Assembly (NCBI RefSeq): GCF_003852895.1
Contig: NZ_QUSW01000002.1
Location: 682,001-746,000, forward strand
Source: Rhizobacter terrae
GTDB taxonomy: Bacteria > Pseudomonadota > Gammaproteobacteria > Burkholderiales > Burkholderiaceae_C
DNA: 64,000 nt
Direction: 5' to 3'
In this document: positions 23,256-31,377 of the stretch, piece after piece
Position numbering within the stretch: position 1 is the first letter of the stretch
Layout: every line of letters starts with the position of its first letter
The notes under the pieces: generated by a model
What the model saw: the letters and a program-made list of their open reading frames with translations, nothing else
What the model was told of the DNA's origin: nothing
Databases searched by the model: none
Translations under genes and position numbers: made by a program

Positions 23256-23552
23256 TCCCTGTCGGGGGGTGTCACCCCCATCCGGGGGATTTCGAGTTGG
23301 GGGGTCCGAATTCAAAGGTTAGGGAGGGCCAAAAGGCTCATCCCTGCCTAAAGTTTCGGTCATGGAATTGCTGATACGGCTGGCCCGCAACACAGCAATT
23401 CCATCCCGGTCACCACCGTATTCAAAGGGTCGGTGACCGGGTTCCACCGGTGTCGTTCTCCATCGTGAGACGAACCGGTACCACCAGGCTGATTTGTCGC
23501 CCATGCCGGGCGATGGATCTTCTTTTATCTTGAAATCTCAGGGAGATAAGAC
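23256..23552. promoter_or_regulatory. Structured leader region upstream of the peptide cluster
   Basis: 297 bp with no gene. It holds two perfect inverted repeats placed back to back: arms 23362-23373 and 23393-23404 (12 bp, ATGGAATTGCTG, 19-base loop), directly followed by arms 23405-23414 and 23432-23441 (10 bp, CCCGGTCACC, 17-base loop). Neither is followed by a T-run, so they are not ordinary terminators. A/G-rich sequence and the precursor's Shine-Dalgarno (GGGAGAT) follow. Such an arrangement fits operator sites for a dimeric regulator, or a structured 5' RNA. No known riboswitch was recognised, and no convincing -35/-10 pair was found. Confidence 0.7.
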
Positions 23553-23741
23553 ATGGAAACCAAGACCACCATCGCGCAAGCCGCTGACGCCTCGCTGCCC
23601 ACCACCTTCGTGTCCGTCGACGAGTCGGCCGAGCTGACGAAGATGCTCGAGCTCGAGTTCGACCAGGCCCAGCAAGTGGCCGGCGGCCTCGCCGCCGCGG
23701 TTCGGTGCTGCGCCTGTCATTGCTGCAGCTGCCACTGCTGA
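23553..23741 (+). CDS. Double-glycine-leader precursor peptide with Cys/His-rich core
   Basis: 62 residues. Residues 1-45 form a leader of the double-glycine type: acidic and helical, with hydrophobic spacing in LELEFDQAQQVAGG, the signal cut by C39 peptidases after the second Gly. The predicted 17-residue core is LAAAVRCCACHCCSCHC, with 7 Cys and 2 His in its last 11 residues. The start at 23553 is preceded by GGGAGAT at good spacing. A C39 peptidase-ABC exporter and an HlyD adaptor lie downstream on the same strand, which supports this being a real gene despite its size. The product could be a bacteriocin or a metal-binding peptide; the core's chemistry (disulfides, metal, or other modification) is not evident. 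No lanthionine, radical-SAM or YcaO enzyme is in the window. Confidence 0.82.
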   Translation: METKTTIAQAADASLPTTFVSVDESAELTKMLELEFDQAQQVAGGLAAAVRCCACHCCSCHC

Positions 23742-23750
23742 GCATGAGCC

Positions 23751-23780
23751 GGGGTGCGGTCCTCAAGCCGCACCCCGTTT
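23751..23780 (+). terminator. Hairpin between precursor and downstream genes (attenuator candidate)
   Basis: Nine-base arms GGGGTGCGG (23751-23759) and CCGCACCCC (23768-23776), 8-base loop, followed by GTTTTCG. The T-run is short and interrupted, so partial termination is more likely than complete. It would raise precursor output relative to the export genes. Confidence 0.6.
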
Positions 23781-23819
23781 TCGTTCCAAGGTGACGGCGA
23801 CCACTCAGGGAGACAGCAC

Positions 23820-24344
23820 ATGATCACCAATGAACAACTGCGCGCGACCTTCGTGTCGCCCGCGATGAAGTTCTACTTCGACCGCAAGCTTTCGCACCTG
23901 TCCAGCGACGAGGTGGATGCCCGCGTCGACGAACTTCTCAAGTACCTCAACATGGCCACCTTCAGCCACGGCGGGATTCCGTTCAACGACGAGATCGACG
24001 ACGTGTGGCACCTGTGGATCATGCAGACCAAGGAATACGCGCTGCTGTGCCGCAGGCTGCAGGGCAGCAAGTTCATCCACCACTCGTCCAACGAGTACGA
24101 GGCCTATGCCGACCCGGAGGTGAAGACCCGGCCGCAGGACATCCAGCGCGCCGTCGGCATGCTGCGGTCCTACGTGTTGAACTACGGCCCCTTCGGCGAA
24201 GACCGTGTTCGCTACTGGCCGGTGGCCGTGCAGCTGATGCAGCGCCTGGGCTGGAACCTGCCGCGCCTGAATGCCTGGCTGTCGCAGCCGCTGGGCGAAG
24301 CGCCGCCGGCCGCCAACGAGGAACCGCACGCCGCCGCGGCCTGA
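23820..24344 (+). CDS. WH...HH motif protein in peptide cluster (GRDP-like)
   Basis: 174 residues, cytoplasmic, no signal peptide. The central stretch around residues 57-88 reads DEIDDVWHLWIMQTKEY, then LLCRRLQGSKFIHH; Trp63-His64, Tyr73, Cys77 and His87-His88 resemble the WHxxI..T..Y...C...G.F.HH pattern of glycine-rich-domain-like proteins (PF07173). I make that link from memory of the pattern and hold it with moderate confidence. The function of that family in bacteria is not established. The His/Cys cluster could bind a metal. Lying between precursor and exporter, it is the only candidate modifying, chaperone or immunity protein in the cluster. GGGAG precedes the ATG at 23820. Confidence 0.7.
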   Translation: MITNEQLRATFVSPAMKFYFDRKLSHLSSDEVDARVDELLKYLNMATFSHGGIPFNDEIDDVWHLWIMQTKEYALLCRRLQGSKFIHHSSNEYEAYADPEVKTRPQDIQRAVGMLRSYVLNYGPFGEDRVRYWPVAVQLMQRLGWNLPRLNAWLSQPLGEAPPAANEEPHAAAA

Positions 24345-24347
24345 GGC

Positions 24348-25595
24348 ATGAAAGCCCCCCTCTTCCGGCCAGCGGCCATCGCCGCGCAGTGCAACACGCT
24401 GTATGGCGACACCTCCATCGCCCGCGGGCCGCGCACCAGCCTGCTCGTGGTGGCGGCGCTGCTGGCCGTGCTCTCGCTCATCGCCTTCGCGGTGTGGGGC
24501 CAGTACACCCGCAAGGAACACGTGCTGGGCTACCTCGCACCCACCAGCGGGCTCATCAAGGTCTATACGCCGCAGACCGGCACCGTGCTTGAAAAACGCG
24601 TGAGCGAGGGACAAGCCGTCAGGCAGGGCGACGTGCTGATGGTGATCTCCAGCGAACGCTCCAGCACGAGCACGCGCGATGCGCAGGCGGCCGTGCTGGC
24701 GCAATTGGGCGAGCGTCGCGACAGCCTCAAGCGCGAGCAGGACAAGCAGGCGCAGATCGACCAGCTCGCCGCGGCATCGGTGCAGCAGCGCATCCGCGGC
24801 TTGTCGGCCGAGATCGAGCAGGCCCGGGCGCAGCTTGAATTGCAGCGCAGCCGCGTGGCGAGCGCCGAGACCACCATCAAGCGCTACGAAGGCCTGGTGG
24901 CTTCGCGCTTCATGTCCGACGCCGCCTTGCAGCAGAAGCAGGAGGAATTGCTGGACCAGCGCGGCCAGTTCGCCAGCCTGCAGCGCAGCATCGCCGCCCT
25001 CACGCGGGACCTGGATGCCGCCCGCACCGAGCTGGCGGCCAGCAGCCTGAAGCAATCCAACAATTCGGCCCAGCTGGAGCGGCAGGTGTCGGAGCTGCAG
25101 CAGCAACTCACCGAGACGGATTCCAGGCGCACCGTGGTTCTGACGGCCACGGCCGATGGCGTGGTCACCACCATCCTGGCGGACGTGGGCCAGTCGGCCA
25201 CCACCTCGGCACCGCTGATGTCCATCCTGCCGGCCGGCGCCTCGCTCGAAGCGCAACTGCTCGTGCCCACGCGCGCCGCAGGCTTCATCAAGCCGGGCCA
25301 GAAGGTGGCGCTGCGGTACCAGGCGTTTCCCTACCAGCGCTTCGGCCACCACGAAGGCGAAGTGACGCGCGTGGGACGCAGCGTCATCCAGCCCAACGAG
25401 ACCTCGCTGCCGGTGGCGGTCAACGAGCCGGTCTACCGCGTGACGGTGAAGCTGCCGTCGCAAGGGGTGATGGCGTACGGCCAGGCCATGAACCTGCAGT
25501 CCGGCATGGGCGTGGATGCCGACATCTGGCTGGACACGCGCCGCGTCATCGAGTGGTTCTTCGAGCCCATCCTCTCCGTCACGGGGCGTGTCTGA
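24348..25595 (+). CDS. HlyD-family periplasmic adaptor (membrane fusion protein)
   Basis: 415 residues. Short cytoplasmic start, one membrane helix (about 31-52), a split biotinyl-lipoyl-like domain (GLIKVYTPQTGTVLEKRVSEGQAVRQGDVLM, and its second half VLTATADGVVTTILADVGQ), a long coiled-coil hairpin (about 110-265; many Gln/Arg heptads such as SAEIEQARAQLELQRSRV) and a beta-barrel-like end. This is the architecture of adaptors joining an ABC exporter to an outer-membrane TolC-like channel. Begins 3 bp after the previous stop and ends 2 bp before the exporter ATG, so clearly one operon. No outer-membrane channel gene is in the window. Confidence 0.92.
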   Translation: MKAPLFRPAAIAAQCNTLYGDTSIARGPRTSLLVVAALLAVLSLIAFAVWGQYTRKEHVLGYLAPTSGLIKVYTPQTGTVLEKRVSEGQAVRQGDVLMVISSERSSTSTRDAQAAVLAQLGERRDSLKREQDKQAQIDQLAAASVQQRIRGLSAEIEQARAQLELQRSRVASAETTIKRYEGLVASRFMSDAALQQKQEELLDQRGQFASLQRSIAALTRDLDAARTELAASSLKQSNNSAQLERQVSELQQQLTETDSRRTVVLTATADGVVTTILADVGQSATTSAPLMSILPAGASLEAQLLVPTRAAGFIKPGQKVALRYQAFPYQRFGHHEGEVTRVGRSVIQPNETSLPVAVNEPVYRVTVKLPSQGVMAYGQAMNLQSGMGVDADIWLDTRRVIEWFFEPILSVTGRV

Positions 25596-25597
25596 CC

Positions 25598-27727
25598 ATG
25601 CTGGACTACTCCTTCGCCAAGCGCACGCCGCTCATCCTGCAGACGGAGGCTGCCGAATGCGGCCATGCCTGTGTCGCGATGGTGGCGGGCTACCACGGCC
25701 ACCGCATTGACCTCGCCTCGCTGCGCGCCAGGCATTCGGTGTCGCTCAAGGGCGCGACGCTGGCCGACCTGATGCAGGTGGCCACCGGATTGCAACTCGC
25801 CCCCCGGCCGCTGCGGCTGGAGCTGTCGCACCTGCATGAGCTGGCGCTGCCCTGCATCCTGCACTGGGACTTCAACCACTTCGTCGTGCTCACGCGGGTT
25901 CGTGGCGGCCTGGTCACGCTGCTGGACCCGGCCATCGGCGAGCGGCAGATGGCGGTGGAGGAGTTCTCCAGGCATTTCACCGGCGTCGCGCTGGAACTCG
26001 CGCCGACGCAAGAGTTCGCGCCGGCCGAGGAACGCCGCAAGGTCTCGCTGCGCCAGCTCGTGGGCAGCCTGCCGCGCCTGGGCACGCATGCGGCGCAGAT
26101 CCTTTCGCTGGCCCTGGGCCTGCAGGTGCTGGCGCTGGCCGGCCCGTTCTTCCTGCAATGGGTGGTGGATGAAGCCATCGTCTCGCAGGACCGCGACCTC
26201 ATCGGCGTGCTCGGCGTGGGCTTCCTGCTGCTGGCGGTGCTGGTGGCGGGCATCACCGCGCTGCGCGCCTGGGTGCTGATGGTGATGGGCACGCAGCTCA
26301 ACCTGCAGCTCATGTCCAACCTCTTCCGGCACCTGGTGCGGCTGCCGATGGCCTGGTTCGACAAGCGGCACATCGGCGACGTGGTCTCGCGCTTCGACTC
26401 GCTCAACACCATCCAGCGCACGCTGACCACCAGCGCCCTGGAGGCGCTCATCGACGGCGTGATGGCGCTGGGCACGGCCGCGATGATGCTGCTGTTCAGC
26501 CCGAAGCTCGCGCTCGTCGCGTTCCTGGCCGCCATCGGCTACGCCGGCCTGAGGTTGGTTCTGTACAAGCCCTTCCGCCGCGCCAGCGAAGAGCAGATCG
26601 TGCGCGGCGCGCGGCAGCACAGCCACTTCCTGGAAACGGTGCGCGGCATGCAGGGCATCAAGCTCTTCGCCCGCGAGGACCAGCGCGCCGCGGCCTGGCA
26701 GAACCTGGTGGTGGACCAGTTCAACGCCGGCATCCGAACGCAGCGGCTGAACCTCATCTACCAGGGCTTGAACGGCCTTCTCTTCGGCATCGAGAACGTG
26801 GTCACCGTGTGGCTGGGCGCGCGCCTGGTGCTGGACAACGGCGCGGGCTTCACCGTCGGCATGCTCTTCGCCTTCGTGGCCTACAAAACGCAATTCGTAC
26901 AGCGCGTGATCGCGCTCATAGAAAAGGGCCTGGAGCTGCGCATGCTGGGCCTGCACACCGAGCGCGTGGCCGACATCGCCATGACCGCGCCCGAGGCACG
27001 CGACCTGATGCAGCCGCTGGATGCGCCGCCGCTGCAAGGCAGCATCGAACTGAAGAACGTGAGCTTCCGCTATTCGGACAGCGATCCATGGCTCATCCAC
27101 GGCCTGAACCTGCGCGTGGAAGCCGGTGAATCGCTGGCCATCATCGGGCCTTCAGGCGGCGGCAAGACGACGCTGATGAAGCTGATGCTGGGGCTGCTGC
27201 AGCCCAGCGAGGGCAGCATCGAAGTGGACGGCGTACCGCTGAACCGCCTGGGCCTCACCCGCTACCGCAACTCGGTGGCCAGCGTGATGCAGGACGACCA
27301 GCTCTTCGCGGGCTCCATCGCCGAGAACATCTGTTTCTTCGACCCGCGGCCCGACCTCGAACGCCTGCAGGCCTGCGCCCGCATGGCCGAGGTGCACGAA
27401 GACATCACCGCCATGCCCATGCAATACAACACGCTGGTGGGCGACATGGGCACGGTGTTCTCGGGCGGACAGAAGCAGCGCATCCTGCTGGCCCGCGCGC
27501 TGTACCGCGAGCCGCGCGTGCTGTTCCTGGACGAAGCCACCAGCCACCTGGACGTGGCCCGCGAGCGCAGCGTGAACGAAGCGGTGCGGCGGCTGTCGCT
27601 CACGCGGGTCATCGTGGCGCACCGCTCGGAGACGATCGCCTCGGCCGACCGGGTGGTGAAGCTGGCCGGCGGGCGATTGATCACCGGCGTGTCGATCACG
27701 GGCATCCGGGCCGCGCAAGCGGGCTGA
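25598..27727 (+). CDS. Peptidase-containing ABC exporter (C39 leader peptidase)
   Basis: 709 residues. Order: C39 peptidase (about 1-140), six-helix membrane domain (about 165-440), ATPase (about 480-700). Peptidase triad visible as Cys21 in TEAAECGHACVAM, His94 in DFNHFVVL and Asp110 in LLDPA, with Gln15 as oxyanion residue. ATPase: Walker A GPSGGGKTT (about 517), signature FSGGQKQR (about 621), Walker B VLFLDEATSHLD and switch His in IVAHR. It should cut the 62-residue precursor after its GG and export the core. The start at 25598 is set by the family N-terminus (FAKRTPLILQTEAAECG); the frame opens earlier at 25553 inside the adaptor gene. Confidence 0.95.
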   Translation: MLDYSFAKRTPLILQTEAAECGHACVAMVAGYHGHRIDLASLRARHSVSLKGATLADLMQVATGLQLAPRPLRLELSHLHELALPCILHWDFNHFVVLTRVRGGLVTLLDPAIGERQMAVEEFSRHFTGVALELAPTQEFAPAEERRKVSLRQLVGSLPRLGTHAAQILSLALGLQVLALAGPFFLQWVVDEAIVSQDRDLIGVLGVGFLLLAVLVAGITALRAWVLMVMGTQLNLQLMSNLFRHLVRLPMAWFDKRHIGDVVSRFDSLNTIQRTLTTSALEALIDGVMALGTAAMMLLFSPKLALVAFLAAIGYAGLRLVLYKPFRRASEEQIVRGARQHSHFLETVRGMQGIKLFAREDQRAAAWQNLVVDQFNAGIRTQRLNLIYQGLNGLLFGIENVVTVWLGARLVLDNGAGFTVGMLFAFVAYKTQFVQRVIALIEKGLELRMLGLHTERVADIAMTAPEARDLMQPLDAPPLQGSIELKNVSFRYSDSDPWLIHGLNLRVEAGESLAIIGPSGGGKTTLMKLMLGLLQPSEGSIEVDGVPLNRLGLTRYRNSVASVMQDDQLFAGSIAENICFFDPRPDLERLQACARMAEVHEDITAMPMQYNTLVGDMGTVFSGGQKQRILLARALYREPRVLFLDEATSHLDVARERSVNEAVRRLSLTRVIVAHRSETIASADRVVKLAGGRLITGVSITGIRAAQAG

Positions 27728-27736
27728 AGCAAGGCA

Positions 27737-28279
27737 CTACGCCTTGCACCAGCCGGCCTGGTCGGCAGCGAGTTGCTGGCGCAGGCTGGTCATCGCGGCA
27801 TCGAACGCAGCCTGGATCTCCGACTCCGAGCTCGACCAGTTGACGCTGCCGTCCACGCCGCGGTAGACCTTGCTCCCGGGCACGGCACCGTTGCCTGCCA
27901 CCTGGACCTTCACCACCAGGTTGGCCGACTTCAGCGTGCCCAGGCTCTGGATGTAGGCCTTGACGACTTCGATGCGCAACTCGACAGGCGCCGCCTCCCG
28001 CGAGTAGCCCGGCATCACCGCGATGCCATCGGCGAACCACTGCGCAAAGCCTTCCCCGCCCACACGCGTGGTGTGAACGGTTCCGAGGTCCGCCTGATCG
28101 CGCTTGTCGTCGATGGCCTTGACCGAGAAGCGGCAGGAAGGCGCCGCCGCCTGGACGCCGGACACCGTCGCCGCCGCGGCCGCCTTGAGTCCCGACACGC
28201 GTTCGGCGGCGCATCCGACCAGGCCCGATGCCACCACGGCTGCCAGCACCGCTGCGGCGCGGATGCGACTGACCTTCAC
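27737..28279 (-). CDS. Putative lipoprotein (180 aa)
   Basis: GTG start at 28279, overlapping the stop of the upstream lipoprotein gene. Lipoprotein signal with lipobox LVGC (Cys about 23). The mature part includes an Ala-rich stretch, then RFSVKAIDDKRDQADLG, VELRIEVVKAYIQSLGTLKSANLVVKVQV and a Trp/Ser-rich SVNWSSSESEIQAAFDAAM region; the pattern resembles secreted lipoproteins that pair a beta-sandwich with a terminal helix, but no family is recognised. Ends 9 bp from the exporter gene, convergent with it. Confidence 0.65.
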   Translation of the reverse strand: MKVSRIRAAAVLAAVVASGLVGCAAERVSGLKAAAAATVSGVQAAAPSCRFSVKAIDDKRDQADLGTVHTTRVGGEGFAQWFADGIAVMPGYSREAAPVELRIEVVKAYIQSLGTLKSANLVVKVQVAGNGAVPGSKVYRGVDGSVNWSSSESEIQAAFDAAMTSLRQQLAADQAGWCKA

Positions 28280-29304
28280 TGCGCAGCCACCGTGCCGGCC
28301 GCGGACGTGGCGGTGGGCACAGCCGCCGATGCCGTTCCTGCGTCCTTGGACAGGGTGGTCTTGAACACCAGCATGCCGCCGGGCATGAGCATCAATTGCC
28401 CGCCATTGCTTTCGGCGAGCAGGTCGCCCGGCAGGCCCTTGGCCGGTTCGGCCTTGCGGATCACCGTGCGCTGGCTGTCGGGGGCACGCTGCAGGTCTTC
28501 GGCCAGCAGGCGGCCCACCTGGGCAGCGCCATCGTTCATGCCGGCGCGCAAGAGCCGAGCGTTGTCCGCCTTCCAGGCCGCCACGTAGTCGGCAGGCGCC
28601 GTGGCCTGCACCGGCAGCTTGGCGTGGTAGGCGACATCCACGTGGTAGGCCGCCGTGTTCGGTGCCAGCACCGGATCCTTGCCCGGCGCCGGAAGCTCGG
28701 CGGCGAGGCCGGCTGCCGTCCGGGCGGCTGAGCTTCGCGGATACACCAGGCCACGCGCCGTGACTTGAAGCGTCGAAAAGTCAGGCGACACGTGGTAGTC
28801 CACGTTCACGAACATCACCGCACTGGCCGTCGATGCACGGAAGGTCTCCTCGTAGGCCTTGGGGTCCACCGTCTTGGTCAGCGTCGTGCCCGAGACCTGG
28901 AACTTGGGAATGCCCTGCAGCGACTTGCCGATCGCATCGGTCAAGAGCTGGTCGAACTTCGCATCCACGGTCTCGTCCTTCAGCGGACGCACGATCTCGT
29001 CGGCCGTCTTGGCGCGCGATGCATTCACGGTCGCATCGACCGCACCCAGCGCACCGCCACACGCCGCGGCCAGCAAGATGCCCAGGCCGGGAACGGCGCC
29101 GCATGCGGCAGCAGCACTGGCGCCACCCATGGACGGCTCGAAGGCCGCATACACCTCCGACTGCTTGATGCCGATGCGCAGGTCCACCGGCTGGATGGCC
29201 GAGGCCACCTGGGCGCTCATGGGCTTGTTGTTGGGCGCAGTCGCACAGCCCGCGAGAACGAGCGAAGCCAAGCCCGCCACAGCGGCGCGATGAAAGGAAA
29301 ACAT
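28276..29304 (-). CDS. Putative lipoprotein (342 aa)
   Basis: Start ATG 29304, chosen because a Gly-rich ribosome-binding stretch precedes it and a lipoprotein signal starts there (MFSFHRAAVAGLASLVLAGCATAP, lipobox LAGC); the frame remains open to 29493 with a low-complexity extension. A Gly/Ala-rich hydrophobic stretch (about 60-85; GAVPGLGILLAAACGGALGAVDA) could insert into or cross a membrane. The rest is soluble, with alternating strands (VMFVNVDYHVSPDFSTLQVTARG). Not recognised. Co-translated with the 180-residue lipoprotein that follows, suggesting an outer-membrane lipoprotein pair. Confidence 0.65.
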   Translation of the reverse strand: MFSFHRAAVAGLASLVLAGCATAPNNKPMSAQVASAIQPVDLRIGIKQSEVYAAFEPSMGGASAAAACGAVPGLGILLAAACGGALGAVDATVNASRAKTADEIVRPLKDETVDAKFDQLLTDAIGKSLQGIPKFQVSGTTLTKTVDPKAYEETFRASTASAVMFVNVDYHVSPDFSTLQVTARGLVYPRSSAARTAAGLAAELPAPGKDPVLAPNTAAYHVDVAYHAKLPVQATAPADYVAAWKADNARLLRAGMNDGAAQVGRLLAEDLQRAPDSQRTVIRKAEPAKGLPGDLLAESNGGQLMLMPGGMLVFKTTLSKDAGTASAAVPTATSAAGTVAAQ

Positions 29305-29681
29305 GGGAACCCCCCGACAGAGAAAGAAATGGATGATGTGTTTTAGCCAGCGCACCCTTTGGGCAGGCCGCCGACATACGAATTGTTGCAGGTAGAAGCG
29401 GGGATTCCATTGCAGCAAACCCGTTGGAATCGGGCACATCGCACACCGCTGTCGGTGCGCCATTCGCCCGACCACGGGGTTGCAACACGACACAACCCCC
29501 GACAGGACGCGTCACTGTTGATGCAGCCCTGTTGCACCGACGCGGGTCGTTACGGAAACCGCATTCACACCCCCTATCTCCCCCCCGAGACAAGGGATGC
29601 TTCATGAAATGGTCATCCCTACGATCGCGCTCGCCGCAACAAGAAGGGCTCTTGCGGCGACTCAACAACCAAGAGGGATCC
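29305..29681. other. Intergenic region between lipoprotein and PEP-CTERM genes
   Basis: 377 bp with no gene of its own; must carry both divergent promoters. A 7-bp inverted repeat GGGGTTG/CAACCCC lies at 29476-29482 and 29493-29499, and GTTGCA recurs several times around it. I find no -12/-24 (GG/GC) pair that convinces, although exosortase-linked genes are sigma-54 controlled in some bacteria. Confidence 0.45.
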
Positions 29682-30296
29682 ATGAAAACGAAGCTGATTG
29701 CTGCTGCACTGCTGGCCACCGCCGGCGCCGCCAGCGCGACCGCCACACTCAACGGCGGAACGGAAGTGCACTTCACCGGCAACGCCAGCGCGAGCGTCGC
29801 CATCGACCCGCAGGATGCCGGCCTGCTGAACGCGCAAGTCATGTCCGACGACACGAGCGACCGCGTGACCGTGACCTTCCTCGGCAAGGACGCAGGGCAC
29901 CTCAACCAGATGTTCTTCGACGGCGCCCTGGCGCTGGACAACCTCGCGCCGGTGTTCTCGACCTATGGCCTGTTCCACGGTGGCGGCGCCCTGGACTTCT
30001 CGTTCAAGGACACGCGCGACGGCGCAGAAGTGCCCAACGGCGGCAACCCGCTCACCTTCGCCAGCTACGTGGTGTTCGGTTCGTTCGACCCGGCCGGCGT
30101 GTTCTCGGCCTACACCAAGGGCGGCGAGTTCGACTACGTGCTGGGCTTCAACGACAGCTGGCGCTTCGACAAGGACTACAACGACCTCGTGGTCGGCATC
30201 AAGGTGGCGCCGGTGCCGGAGGCCGACACCTACGCGCTGATGCTGGCGGGGTTGGGCATCATGGGCTTCGTGGCGGCACGCCGCCGGGCTCACTGA
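29682..30296 (+). CDS. PEP-CTERM sorting-domain protein (DUF4114-like)
   Basis: 204 residues. Signal peptide (1-20, ending AASATA), a beta-rich domain ending in the acidic RFDKDYNDLVVGIKV, which matches the D-x-DYNDLV calcium-binding-like end of DUF4114, and a C-terminal sorting signal: VPEADTYALMLAGLGIMGF followed by AARRR. In exosortase/EpsH systems such signals are cut and the protein handed on to the surface or extracellular matrix; the sorting enzyme is not in the window. Start at 29682 follows an AGAGGGA Shine-Dalgarno. A good terminator follows. Confidence 0.9.
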   Translation: MKTKLIAAALLATAGAASATATLNGGTEVHFTGNASASVAIDPQDAGLLNAQVMSDDTSDRVTVTFLGKDAGHLNQMFFDGALALDNLAPVFSTYGLFHGGGALDFSFKDTRDGAEVPNGGNPLTFASYVVFGSFDPAGVFSAYTKGGEFDYVLGFNDSWRFDKDYNDLVVGIKVAPVPEADTYALMLAGLGIMGFVAARRRAH

Positions 30297-30322
30297 CCCT
30301 GCGTTTCAGATCTGGTGGAACG

Positions 30323-30348
30323 GAGCCGGCCTTGTGCCGGCTCTTTTT
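30323..30348 (+). terminator. Rho-independent terminator after PEP-CTERM gene
   Basis: Arms GAGCCGGC (30323-30330) and GCCGGCTC (30336-30343), 5-base loop, then five T. Confidence 0.9.
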
Positions 30349-30506
30349 CTTGGTGCTTCCTCATCGGCCGTTGCCACACAGTTCCCTCCACTTGCGGGGG
30401 GCCTCGCGTGGGGTCGTAACCATTGCAGCGGTGATACTCAATGAGCCCGCACCCGGGCTCTTATCGGCGCTATCCAAAGGCCGAGGGACATTCTGTCGGG
30501 AACACC

Positions 30507-31368
30507 ATGCGTCATTTCACGCACAAGCTGTGCGGTCTGTGGCTCAGCATCGCATTGGCGGCCAGTGCCATTGCAGCCACGTCCCCCTCCATCTCGGACA
30601 TCCAAAAGTCCGTGCTCCAAAGACTCGACGAAGATTCCGGTTTCGTCGTCCAGTTGAGCGGCCTTCCCAACCTGCCCACGACCAAGCAGGCAGCACACGA
30701 GTTCATCCTGGACCTGTTCTCGGACGGGGCCTTCGTATCTGGGGGCCGTCAACAACGAAGTGCCCAGGAAGTTGCCAACCGAAGAGGAAGTGGCGATAGC
30801 CACCATGAAGGTCTTGGCACGTCTGGACGAGAACGAACGCGACGACATCATCGCGGCGCTGTCCGGAAGCGATGAAGGTGTGGAGCCGGCAAAGCGGTGC
30901 GCGGGCATGCGCCGGTACCTCGCAGCCTTGAGCGCGACGCCAGGAGAGGCAGGAAGGACGATGCGAAGGGAGTTGATCGTCAACAGCTTCCGGGCCGCGA
31001 TAGCACCGCCGTCCACCTCCAGGAGCGCAGCGGCGTCCGTCGATGGCGCGCACCACGGTCAGTTCCAACCCGGCCTTGCAGTGCTCGAATACCCGCGTGC
31101 CGCCGCCAAGGAACGAATCGAAGGCGAAATGATCCTGGCGATCACCGTGGACGAATCCGGTGACGCCACGCGCATCACGATCTCGGGCCGCAAGTTCAAC
31201 AAGTATTTCGCCACGCTCTCCGACGGACAGCACTTGAGCGTGGAAGAGATGTTCGATCCGATGGCGATCAACTACTACCGATCGGGAAAGTTCATGCGGC
31301 GCTACAAGGACGGCAAACCCGTTAGCTATCAGGCCCAGGTGCCGATGGTGTGGTCCATCAAGGAATGA
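30507..31368 (+). pseudogene. Frameshifted exported TonB-C-like protein
   Basis: Two overlapping frames look like one broken gene. The first, from ATG 30507, gives a signal peptide (LCGLWLSIALAASAIAA) and continues to about ...ILDLFSDGAFV near 30738, then turns to low-complexity Arg/His-rich text. The second frame, one base ahead, continues sensibly from there (LGAVNNEVPRKLPTEEEV...) to 31368. Dropping one base near 30737-30745 joins them without a break, about 285 residues in all. The C-terminal 90 residues (EGEMILAITVDESGDATRITIS... to QVPMVWSI) have the pattern of a TonB C-terminal domain, with GKFMRRYKDGKPVSYQ. Either a real 1-bp insertion or a sequencing error. Confidence 0.6.
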
Positions 31369-31377
31369 GTGGCGGCA

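Noticed and set aside
30452-30490. TTATCGGC on the plus strand near 30462 as a minus-strand sigma-28 -10 box
   Set aside because: No TCAA/TTAA at 15-16 bases and no suitable gene downstream on that strand.
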